A program made the translations under genes and the position numbers. 24,745 bases of DNA, from assembly GCA_049582065.1 (NCBI GenBank), contig JBAUTF010000118.1, positions 1-24,745 on the forward strand. The letters are read 5' to 3'. Under the pieces are notes generated by a model. That model did not search any database, had not been told where the DNA came from, and worked only from the letters and a program-made list of their open reading frames with translations. Below are positions 8,254-15,494 of this stretch, piece by piece. Source of the DNA: DATKSS01 sp049582065 (GTDB lineage Bacteria; Chloroflexota; Dormibacteria; Dormibacterales; Dormibacteraceae). Within the stretch, counting starts at the first letter, position 1. Every line of letters begins with the position of its first letter.

Positions 8254-8864
8254 GGCCGAGCTGGTTTCGAGACTGATTCCCACTTGGTGCTTGCCCGCTG
8301 CAGCGACGGGTGGCTGACGAGGAGGTGCCAGATCACCGCGCAGATGCCCTCGGTGTGCGGGGTGATGCGGTCGGAAAACAGCGGCGGGATCAGCACGCAC
8401 GCGTTGGCCGCGCGGCGCGTCGCGCCGCCGTCCCGGCCGACGATGCCGAAGATCTGGGCGCCTACCTCCTGGGCCAGCTCGATTGCATTGACGAGGTTTG
8501 CGGAGATGTTCTTCTCACGATCGCCACCGCCGACCGAGAAGATGAGAACGGCATCGGGCTTGCCCAGGCGCGATCCGCGAAGCCACTCCGAGAAGCTCGT
8601 ATCCCATCCCTCGTCGTTGATGCGGGCAGTGAGCTCGGACACGTTGTCGGTCGGCGTGTAGGCCTCGAAGCGGCAGATCTTTCGGAAGTCGTTCACGGCG
8701 TGGCTCGCGTGCCCGGCTGATCCGCCGATTCCAAGCAGAAACAGGCGGCCGCCCGCATCGCGCGCCGCTGCGAGGCCCACGGCAACACGCTCGATATCGG
8801 ACCGGTCGATGCCGTCGAGGATCGATTTCGTCTCGTCCAGGTAGGCGTCCGCGAATCCGGTCAA
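8250..8864 (-). CDS. gmhA: SIS-domain sedoheptulose-7-phosphate isomerase, GmhA-like
   Basis: A 204-residue SIS-domain protein with the sugar-phosphate motif LLGIGGSAGHASHAVNDFRK near residues 44-63. A second SIS strand, DAVLIFSVGGGDREKN, follows, and the C-terminal IWHLLVSHP carries a His where GmhA proteins have theirs. GmhA converts sedoheptulose 7-phosphate to D-glycero-D-manno-heptose 7-phosphate, the first committed step. The sequence belongs to the divergent GmhA-like type found with HddA-like genes rather than the enterobacterial type. The start is a TTG at 8864 that overlaps the upstream stop as TTGA. It is strongly supported by AAAGGAG five bases upstream. Confidence 0.84.
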   Translation of the reverse strand: MTGFADAYLDETKSILDGIDRSDIERVAVGLAAARDAGGRLFLLGIGGSAGHASHAVNDFRKICRFEAYTPTDNVSELTARINDEGWDTSFSEWLRGSRLGKPDAVLIFSVGGGDREKNISANLVNAIELAQEVGAQIFGIVGRDGGATRRAANACVLIPPLFSDRITPHTEGICAVIWHLLVSHPSLQRASTKWESVSKPARP

Positions 8865-9520
8865 TTGCGCTCCTTTGCGGCGGTGACAGCCGGTCCGGCC
8901 TTTGTGCAAACCGCGAACGTGTTGAGCCCGAACTTGTGGCGGAAGCAACGGATGTCGCTGGGCATGAACCCGGCCTTCACCACCAGCGGCCACAGGTCGC
9001 GCGGGTCGTAATACATCTTGTGGTCGTTCATTTCGTCGGCCGGGCTGCGGCGAAGGCGAAACGCGGAGAGCTCAAGGAAATACTTGCCACGCCAGGATGG
9101 CACGTTGATAAGAGCCACGCCGCCAGGCGCCAGCATGCGGTGGAACTCGGCCAGTGCAGCTCCGGGCTCCCAGAGGTGCTCGAGCACCGAATTACAGATG
9201 AGCACGTCTGTTCCGCCGGTGGCGATCGATGACAGGGCGCCAGGGATCACGCCTTCGATTGCGGTCACGCGCGGTTCCTCTTTCAAACGCGGATCGAGCG
9301 CGACGTCGAGCAGGGTCACGTGCTCGGCGCGATCGATGAGCGTGCGCGCGAACCTCGCCTCGAAGCCACAGCCGATGTCGGCGACGCGCTTTTTCGCGAA
9401 GGTTGGAACGTGACGGTTGATTTGTAGGGACGAGAGCCAGACTCCGAACCGGTCGACCGCCGTGAGGTTTCGGTCCTGGCCGTACGCGCGCTCCCTGGGC
9501 TGCCTATTGCTCAGAGCCAT
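8861..9520 (-). CDS. Class I SAM-dependent methyltransferase (Methyltransf_11-like)
   Basis: A 219-residue methyltransferase. SAM motif I is reduced to RVADIGCGFEARFA near residue 45. TLLDVALD follows, then the post-I motif CNSVLEHLWEPG and MLAPGGVALINVPSWRGKY. This arrangement is typical of glycan-cluster methyltransferases of the Methyltransf_11/23 type. The substrate is unknown; a sugar hydroxyl or lipid-linked intermediate is a reasonable guess. The ATG at 9520 lies inside the end of the GT2 gene (17-bp overlap). No Shine-Dalgarno sequence is visible, so expression probably depends on coupling. It is not closely similar to the methyltransferase at 5206-5988 outside the SAM motifs. Confidence 0.78.
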   Translation of the reverse strand: MALSNRQPRERAYGQDRNLTAVDRFGVWLSSLQINRHVPTFAKKRVADIGCGFEARFARTLIDRAEHVTLLDVALDPRLKEEPRVTAIEGVIPGALSSIATGGTDVLICNSVLEHLWEPGAALAEFHRMLAPGGVALINVPSWRGKYFLELSAFRLRRSPADEMNDHKMYYDPRDLWPLVVKAGFMPSDIRCFRHKFGLNTFAVCTKAGPAVTAAKERN

Positions 9521-10769
9521 ATATCGAATCGGCGCGCAGCGCCGCCGCCTGGATGAGCAGGACGAAGGTAAAGGTCATGAAACTCGTCACGAGCAACAGA
9601 AGGCCGAGCGCGCCCAGGTACGGGATCCGATCCGAGCCGCCAAGCGTGAGACCGGACCGCACGTAGTCGATGGCGAGAGCGGCCGTCAGCACGAGGCCGA
9701 GGGCGAACGCCACAGCGCTCCCCAGCACCGTCCTGGTGTAAGGGAAGATTCGCAGCCAGCGCCTCCTCGCGGCGCCCGAGTAATCGTGCAAGACCTGCGC
9801 CAAGCATCCCATGTAGAAGCTCTGCAGGCCCAGAAGCGTCAATGTCATCCCGAGCAGCATCCAGTAAAGGGAAAAGTGCACGGGGCCCACCGTGATGGGG
9901 CCGAAACTCAACGGAAGGGTGAGCACCAGGCCGACCGCGAGCATGGCTAGCCCAGGCCGGAACGCGAAGAAGTCCGCACCGTAGACGAACATGGCGCGAA
10001 GGTTGATCCAGGCGGCCTGGAACGGCGACCACCACCCGGCGCGCCTGTGGTGGCTCATCCGCCCTTCCCGGTCCTTCAAGAAGCGCACCGGCACCTCCGC
10101 GGTGCGCAGCCGCATATGAACCGACTTCAGCACCATCTCCGAGGCGTACTCCCACGACTGCGATTGCAGACCCATCCGGCGCAGCGCGACAGCCGTCATC
10201 CCACGCATGCCGCAGTGGATATCGGAGAAGTGGCTCCCGTAAACGACGTTGAGGATCCCGGTCGTGATCGGGGTGCCCAGGTATCGGTGGAGGGGCGGCA
10301 TGGAGCCCGGTTCGATGCTCCCCTTCCATCGCGAGCCCATCACGAACTCGTTCCCTTCGTGAAATTTCTCGAGGAATGGCTTCAGCTCCCTGAAGTCGTA
10401 AGTGCAGTCGGCGTCGCCCATCAGGACGTACTTCCCTCGAATGAACGGCAGCGCGTCGATGTAGGCGCGGCCGAGACCGCGGCGCGGGGTCCTCAACACG
10501 CGCGCTCCGTGCTCAAGGGCGAGCTCAGACGTGCCGTCGGTGCCGCTGTCGACGATCAGGACCTCCCCGCTCACACCGGCGGCGGCGAGGCCCTCCCTGC
10601 ACCAATCGACGAAGTCCCCGACCGTTGTCTCCTCGTTGAGGGCGGGGATGACGATAGAGATCTCGGGTTCAGCCACGTCGCCGTCGGGCACAAGGAGATG
10701 CACCGCGGGGTCGCTGCTGAGCACGACACCCCCGGCAACTGCGTGCCTGGCGTGGGACGCGCTCACCAT
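9504..10769 (-). CDS. GT2 (DPM1-like) glycosyltransferase with C-terminal membrane anchor
   Basis: A 421-residue protein, the first gene of the minus-strand block. Residues 36-250 form a GT-A domain: SIVIPALNEETTVGDF, the nucleotide-binding VLIVDSGTDGTSEL, and the DxD-type metal site VLMGDADCTYDF. SDIHCGMRGM follows in the acceptor region. Four hydrophobic helices follow between about residues 270 and 412. The architecture matches membrane-bound GT2 proteins that load a sugar onto polyprenyl phosphate or a lipid-linked glycan. A donor product of this type could serve the GT-C-like proteins encoded nearby, which is inference. The ATG at 10769 gives a 35-residue N-terminal extension before the domain, so a later start is possible. 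TAAAAT lies 13 bp upstream. Confidence 0.85.
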   Translation of the reverse strand: MVSASHARHAVAGGVVLSSDPAVHLLVPDGDVAEPEISIVIPALNEETTVGDFVDWCREGLAAAGVSGEVLIVDSGTDGTSELALEHGARVLRTPRRGLGRAYIDALPFIRGKYVLMGDADCTYDFRELKPFLEKFHEGNEFVMGSRWKGSIEPGSMPPLHRYLGTPITTGILNVVYGSHFSDIHCGMRGMTAVALRRMGLQSQSWEYASEMVLKSVHMRLRTAEVPVRFLKDREGRMSHHRRAGWWSPFQAAWINLRAMFVYGADFFAFRPGLAMLAVGLVLTLPLSFGPITVGPVHFSLYWMLLGMTLTLLGLQSFYMGCLAQVLHDYSGAARRRWLRIFPYTRTVLGSAVAFALGLVLTAALAIDYVRSGLTLGGSDRIPYLGALGLLLLVTSFMTFTFVLLIQAAALRADSIYGSEQ

Positions 10770-10896
10770 GTCTCGGGGTGGATTTTACCCGTCCCCCCCG
10801 TGGTACGCTCGGCGCCGGTTTGAGCCACACGAGGCGTGAAGCGCCTCCAGAGCGGTCGACCGCAAGCATGCCGCGCATACCGCGTTGGTTGGTTTG
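10770..10896. promoter_or_regulatory. Divergent intergenic region between the glycan operon and the PQQ/FG-GAP gene
   Basis: This 127-bp region separates two divergent transcription units, so it should hold both promoters. Reading towards the glycan operon there is TAAAAT (complement of 10782-10787), a good -10 hexamer 13 bp before the ATG, but no convincing -35. A run of seven G on that strand (10793-10799) lies just upstream of the -10. Reading towards the secreted-protein gene no clear promoter is visible. An ATG-less AT-poor tract fills the rest. Confidence is for regulatory content in general, not for exact sites. Confidence 0.4.
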
Positions 10897-13155
10897 ATGA
10901 TTTCGCTCCGGAAGTCAGTCATCTTTCTCGCCCTGCTCGCGCTGCTGCCGGCCGGCGTCTCGGCCGCCGACTCGCCGACCTACCACGGCGACAACACCCG
11001 GCAGGGCAACGACACGGCCGATCTCAGCCTCGGCAGCGCGGTCGCTGCCTGGACCACGCCCGCGCTCGACGGCGACATCTACGGCCAGCCGGTGATCGTG
11101 GGCTCTGACGTGATCGTGGCCACAGAGAACGACACCGTCTACTCGCTTGCGGCGGCGACCGGCGCCGTGCAGTGGACCGTGTCACTGGGCACGCCGCGAA
11201 CGACCGGCTTTGCCTGCGGGAACATCAACCCGCTCGGGATCACCAGCACTCCCGTGATCGACGGCGGAAACGTGTACGTGGTCGGGGAGGTCGAATCCAG
11301 CGTCACTCCTCTCGTCGTGCACTTCGTGATGGCGAGCATCGTTCTCACCACGGGTGCGATCAACTGGACCCATGTCGTTGACCCGCCCGACCCGAGCTGG
11401 ACGACCTTTGCCCCCTACCAGCAGCAGCGGGCAGCGCTGCTGGCGACGGGCGGCCGAATCGTATTCGGGCTGGGCGGACTCGCCGGTGACTGCGGCAGCT
11501 ACCACGGCTTCGTGGTCAGCTACGCCGAGAGCAACACCGGCAGCGTGACGTACTGGGCCGCGGCCGAGGTCCCCGCTATCAGCGGCGACAACCAGGGCGC
11601 GGTTTGGGCCGCGGGCGGCACCTCCGAAGACCCGGGCGGCTACATCTACGCAGCGACGGGAAACAGCAACCAGACGACGTCGACCTCCCCGTACGACTAC
11701 AGCGACAGCGTGATCAAGCTCAACCCGAATGCACTGGCACCTGGAGCCCCGGTCGACTACTTCGCTCCCGGCAACTGGTACCAGGACAACCACGGTGACG
11801 TCGACCTCGGGTCAGTGGTGCCGCTGCAGCTGCCGAACAACCGCGTCTTCATCGTCGGCAAAAGCGGCATGGGATACCTGCTGAACACCGCAAGTCTCGG
11901 CCACATCGGCGGCCAGATGGCCATCAACCGAGTGTGCAGCGCGACCAACGACGCGGCGTTCGGAAGCCAGGCCTATGGGAACGGCGTGGTGTTCGTCGGA
12001 TGCAGTGATGGCCTCGTGGCGGTCCTGATCAACGCGACCAACAACAACTTCTCGATCCTCTGGCACAACACCACCGATGTCATCGACCGTCCACCGACGT
12101 ATGCCGGCGGGCTGGTCTGGGCGGTGAACGGCTCGAACCTGCTCGCCTTCAACCCCACCAACGGCCAGAAGGTCATGAGCTTTCCGATCTCGAACGTTAA
12201 CCACTTCGTGACGCCGTCCGCGGCCAACAACCACATATACGTCGCGACCGGCCCCAACGTCTACGCCTTCGTCGGGAACGGCTGCTTCATCGAACCAGGG
12301 CCGCGGCTCCTCGCCAACTTCAGCGGGACTGGCAGGGCGGGGCTGGCGGCGGTGGGCACTTCCGGAACCTGCATGCTCGCGTCCAGCGGTACGGCATTCT
12401 CGTTGCCTCAGGCGTGGGCCTCGGTCCCGTTCTATGGAACCCGGACTACCCTCGCCGGCGACGTCACCGGTGACGGCAAGGCCGACCTCGTGGCGGTGAA
12501 CTCGGGCAGCGCATGGGTGATGGCGTCGACGGGCACCAGTTTTGGAGCTCCCACCCAATGGTCGAACACTCCCTTTTACGGCACCCGAGGAACCTTTCTC
12601 GGGGACGTCAACGGTGACGGGAAGATGGACCTGGTGGCGATCAATGACACCAGCGTCTGGGTGATGCTCTCCACCGGGACCTCGTTCGGACCACCGACTC
12701 CGTGGTCGAACGTCCCATTCTTTGGAAGCGTCACCACCTTGGTCGCCGACGTCACCGGCGACGGCAGGGCAGACCTGGTGGCTGTCAACTCCGGGAGCAC
12801 CTGGGTGATGACCTCGACCGGCACGAAACTGGGAGCTCCCGCTCAGTGGACGACGACACCCTTCTACGGTCAAAGGTCGACGATGGCGGCCGACGCCACT
12901 GGCGACGGCAAGGCTGACCTGATCGCCTCGAACAACGGCAGCACCTGGGTCATGCCATCCACCGGCAGCGCCTTCGGAGCTCCGACACAATGGTCGGGCG
13001 TGCCCTTCTACGGCAACTACGCCACCTTGCCGGGTGACGTCACCGGCGACTTGAAATGGGATCTCGTCGCGGACAACGTCGGTGGCCTATGGGTGATGAC
13101 GTCCACCGGATCGGTGTTCTCGGCTCCCGCGAATTGGTACAACGGCCTGGGATAG
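10897..13155 (+). CDS. Secreted PQQ-like beta-propeller protein with C-terminal FG-GAP/VCBS blades
   Basis: A 752-residue protein. Residues 1-23 form a signal peptide (MISLRKSVIFLALLALLPAG, then VSA before the mature ADSPTYHGD). Residues about 30-460 carry PQQ-like blade repeats, for example GDIYGQPVIVGSDVIVATEN and GNVYVVGEVE, a fold used in binding or non-catalytic scaffolds and some dehydrogenases. Residues about 468-752 hold six units of about 48 residues with the calcium-type motif DVTGDGKAD and a PFYG start. The first unit is degenerate and the last loses the metal motif (DVTGDLKWD). The ATG at 10897 is preferred over a TTG at 10885. Ligand and activity are unknown. The next gene starts 16 bp downstream and shares the C-terminal domain. 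Confidence 0.8.
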   Translation: MISLRKSVIFLALLALLPAGVSAADSPTYHGDNTRQGNDTADLSLGSAVAAWTTPALDGDIYGQPVIVGSDVIVATENDTVYSLAAATGAVQWTVSLGTPRTTGFACGNINPLGITSTPVIDGGNVYVVGEVESSVTPLVVHFVMASIVLTTGAINWTHVVDPPDPSWTTFAPYQQQRAALLATGGRIVFGLGGLAGDCGSYHGFVVSYAESNTGSVTYWAAAEVPAISGDNQGAVWAAGGTSEDPGGYIYAATGNSNQTTSTSPYDYSDSVIKLNPNALAPGAPVDYFAPGNWYQDNHGDVDLGSVVPLQLPNNRVFIVGKSGMGYLLNTASLGHIGGQMAINRVCSATNDAAFGSQAYGNGVVFVGCSDGLVAVLINATNNNFSILWHNTTDVIDRPPTYAGGLVWAVNGSNLLAFNPTNGQKVMSFPISNVNHFVTPSAANNHIYVATGPNVYAFVGNGCFIEPGPRLLANFSGTGRAGLAAVGTSGTCMLASSGTAFSLPQAWASVPFYGTRTTLAGDVTGDGKADLVAVNSGSAWVMASTGTSFGAPTQWSNTPFYGTRGTFLGDVNGDGKMDLVAINDTSVWVMLSTGTSFGPPTPWSNVPFFGSVTTLVADVTGDGRADLVAVNSGSTWVMTSTGTKLGAPAQWTTTPFYGQRSTMAADATGDGKADLIASNNGSTWVMPSTGSAFGAPTQWSGVPFYGNYATLPGDVTGDLKWDLVADNVGGLWVMTSTGSVFSAPANWYNGLG
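12300..13140 (+). repeat. FG-GAP/VCBS-type repeat array, six units, about 144-bp period
   Basis: Five clear units and one degenerate first unit encode about 48 residues each. The consensus is PFYGTRxTLxGD, then VTGDGKADLVAVNSGS, then WVMxSTGTxFGAPTQWS. The acidic loop D-x-[TN]-G-D-G-K-x-D resembles calcium-binding loops of FG-GAP blades. The same order of unit variants recurs at 14560-15412 and 21253-21984. Confidence 0.85.
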
Positions 13156-13171
13156 GCGTGGGCTCGCGCTC

Positions 13172-15415
13172 ATGGACCAGGTTGGGTACATGAGCGCGGC
13201 GGTGCGTATTTCCCTGACGCGCTATCGATTGCGTGGCCTCGTTCTCATCGTGCTCCTCGTGCTCGCGATCGCGCTGGTACCCGCGGTGGTGGCACCGGCC
13301 ACGTCGCACGTGGTGGGCACTCATCCGAGCAGGGCGGAACTGACCCACCCGCAGATCATGTCCGCGGCGGCCGACCAGGCGGCGAGCTCGTCGGCAGCGC
13401 TGACCTATGCGGCTGCCATGGCCAGCGGCCCTCACCCCGCGACGGTGCCGCTGGCACTCGGGATCAGCTCACGCCCTCGCAAAGAGGTGCTCGGCTTCGT
13501 CAACGCCGGAAACCTGGGCAGCTCGACGGTCGGCTACCCAAGCTGGAATCTCGGCCTTCTGACCACGGTCGCATTTTTCGGTCTGTCGGTGAACAGCGGC
13601 GACGGAGCCATCGTCAAGTCAGGCACCGGCTGGAACGTATGGACATCGCAGACGCTCGTCAACTTCGTCAACACGGCTCACGCAAACGGGGTCAAGGTGA
13701 TTGTCTCGATCGACCTTCACGATCTCAGCACCAATCCCACCGGTCCAATGTGCCAAGGACTCACTACCACCAACTCGGGACACACAATCAACGAGGCGAT
13801 CACGCAGATGAATGCCGCCCGCGTCGACGGCATCAACGTTGACTACGAGGGGGCGATCGCCACGTGCGCTGACGGCAACAGCAACCGCGACGACTTCACC
13901 TCTTTCGTGCAGCGGCTGCGCGCCGCCATGCCCTCCGGCAGCTTCCTCGTCGTAGACAGCTACGGAGGTTCCGCCGAGGACAACCTCGAGTTCTTCAACG
14001 TCACCGGGCTCTCGCCATACATCGACGCGTTCTTCGTCATGGCCTACGACATGGACGGGTCGAACTTCGACCAGCCGCCGCTCAACTGCCCCTCTTACTG
14101 CATGAGCCCTGTCTCGCCCCTAAACACGTACCGCTTCAACGTGTCCAAGACGATCGCCCAGTACACGGCGCTGGTGCCGCCAAGCCAGGTCATACTCGGG
14201 CAGCCTTACTACGGTCGCCGGGGCTGCGTGGCCAACCTGGCAGACGCCCATCAGCTCACGACTACGCCAGCGTCTCCCACCTACAAATTTGCCTCCACCA
14301 TTGCCGGCCAGAGCGGCGTCAGCCAGTTCTCAGCCCACCGCGACCCGAGCGACGGCATCAGCGAGTGGGATACGTGGTACGACTCCGACTTCGCCTGCAA
14401 CCGCGAACAGTACTTCGACGACGTCTACTCGCTGGGCGCCAAGTACGACCTGGTCAACAGCTCGGGTATCCGCGGGGTCGGGCTTTTCGCGCTCGACTAT
14501 GCCGGCTTGTCGCCTGAGCTCTGGAACTCGCTCGCGGCGCATTTCACATGCCCTGGCACGAACTTCATCACGGGTGATTTCAACGGCGACGGTAAAACCG
14601 ACGTCGCGGTGATCGGCAGCCAGAGTGTCTGTGTCATGGCGTCGACCGGCACAGCCTTTTCGATCCCGGTCCCGTGGGCTAGCATCCCGTTCTACGGAAC
14701 CAAGGCGACTCTCGCCGGCGACGTGACCGGCGACGGCAAAGCCGACCTGGTCGCGGTTAACGGCGGCCAAACCTTCGTCCTCCCGTCCACCGGGACCGCA
14801 TTTGGTCCTCCCCAAGGCTGGGCCACGGTTCCGTTCTATGGGACGCGAGGTACCTTCCTGGTCGACGTCAACGGCGATGGAAAGGCAGACCTGGTGGCGA
14901 TCAACGACAACACCGTCTTCGTAATGCTGTCCACCGGCACCAGCTTCGCGGCGCCGGCCCTGTGGTCGAACACTCCGTTTTACGGAACCGTGGGCACGAC
15001 GAGCGGCGACGTCAGCGGCGATGGCAAGGCCGACCTGGTCGCGGTCAACTCCGGCAGCACGTTTGTCATGACGTCCACGGGCACTAGCTTTGCGGCGCCG
15101 GCTGAGTGGTCGAACCAGCCCTTCTACGGAACGGTGACCACCACCATCGGCGACGCCAGCGGTGATGGCAAGGCCGACCTGATCGCGCTCAACAGCGGCA
15201 ATGCCTTTGTGATGACATCCACAGGCACGGGCTTTGCCGCTCCGGTACGGTGGTCCGGCGCTGCCTTTTATGGCCAGCTAGCAATCCTTCGTGGCGATGT
15301 GACGGGTGACGGCACGGTGGACATGATCGCCGTCAACAACCTGAGCGTGTGGGTTGAAGCGTCCACCGGGACCGGATTCGCCGCGCCTGCCATGTGGCTG
15401 TCGGGTCCCCCTTAG
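13172..15415 (+). CDS. Secreted GH18 glycosidase-like protein with C-terminal FG-GAP/VCBS blades
   Basis: A 747-residue protein. A hydrophobic signal or anchor segment (GLVLIVLLVLAIALVPAVVA) lies at about residues 16-37. The GH18-like barrel spans about residues 105-460: VLGFVNAGN, KVIVSIDLHD, the catalytic-type motif DGINVDYEG at residues 219-227 with acid E226, VMAYDMDG and LGQPYYGR. These match chitinase-like and spore SleL-type N-acetylglucosaminidases, so a target in chitin or peptidoglycan GlcNAc is likely but unproved. Six 48-residue FG-GAP units follow from about residue 462. ATG codons at 13172 and 13190 are both possible starts, neither with a clear ribosome site. It sits 16 bp after the PQQ-type gene and is probably cotranscribed. 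Confidence 0.83.
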   Translation: MDQVGYMSAAVRISLTRYRLRGLVLIVLLVLAIALVPAVVAPATSHVVGTHPSRAELTHPQIMSAAADQAASSSAALTYAAAMASGPHPATVPLALGISSRPRKEVLGFVNAGNLGSSTVGYPSWNLGLLTTVAFFGLSVNSGDGAIVKSGTGWNVWTSQTLVNFVNTAHANGVKVIVSIDLHDLSTNPTGPMCQGLTTTNSGHTINEAITQMNAARVDGINVDYEGAIATCADGNSNRDDFTSFVQRLRAAMPSGSFLVVDSYGGSAEDNLEFFNVTGLSPYIDAFFVMAYDMDGSNFDQPPLNCPSYCMSPVSPLNTYRFNVSKTIAQYTALVPPSQVILGQPYYGRRGCVANLADAHQLTTTPASPTYKFASTIAGQSGVSQFSAHRDPSDGISEWDTWYDSDFACNREQYFDDVYSLGAKYDLVNSSGIRGVGLFALDYAGLSPELWNSLAAHFTCPGTNFITGDFNGDGKTDVAVIGSQSVCVMASTGTAFSIPVPWASIPFYGTKATLAGDVTGDGKADLVAVNGGQTFVLPSTGTAFGPPQGWATVPFYGTRGTFLVDVNGDGKADLVAINDNTVFVMLSTGTSFAAPALWSNTPFYGTVGTTSGDVSGDGKADLVAVNSGSTFVMTSTGTSFAAPAEWSNQPFYGTVTTTIGDASGDGKADLIALNSGNAFVMTSTGTGFAAPVRWSGAAFYGQLAILRGDVTGDGTVDMIAVNNLSVWVEASTGTGFAAPAMWLSGPP
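14560..15412 (+). repeat. FG-GAP/VCBS-type repeat array, six units, about 144-bp period
   Basis: Six units begin at FITGDFNGDGKTD and end at GFAAPAMWLSGPP. The third unit (TRGTFLVDVNGDGKADL, then INDNTVFVMLSTG) is closer to the third unit of the arrays in the other two secreted proteins than to its own neighbours. This shows that whole domains were copied rather than single units expanded. Confidence 0.85.
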
Positions 15416-15436
15416 CCGACGCGACCGGCTTTCGTC
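15414..15436 (+). terminator. Weak hairpin after the GH18 stop codon
   Basis: AGCCG at 15414-15418 can pair with CGGCT at 15426-15430 around a 7-base loop, followed by TTCGTC. The stem is only five pairs and the T tract is poor, so this is a weak candidate. The region lies between convergent genes, where a terminator would be expected. Confidence 0.25.
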
Positions 15437-15494
15437 ATGCGCACGGACTCGGTGCCGCGGCATCGTACTCCCGGGCAGTCCCACCTTCCCGTTA

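Noticed and set aside
7597..8661. 354-residue + strand open frame
   Set aside because: It spans the junction of the epimerase and GmhA-like genes in antisense and shows no recognisable domain.
11812..12990. 392-residue minus-strand open frame
   Set aside because: It mirrors the periodic FG-GAP repeats on the other strand, so its length is a by-product of the repeat structure and high GC.
12300..15412. CRISPR-like periodic repeats
   Set aside because: The period of about 144 bp, imperfect copies and continuous reading frame show protein repeats, not a CRISPR array.
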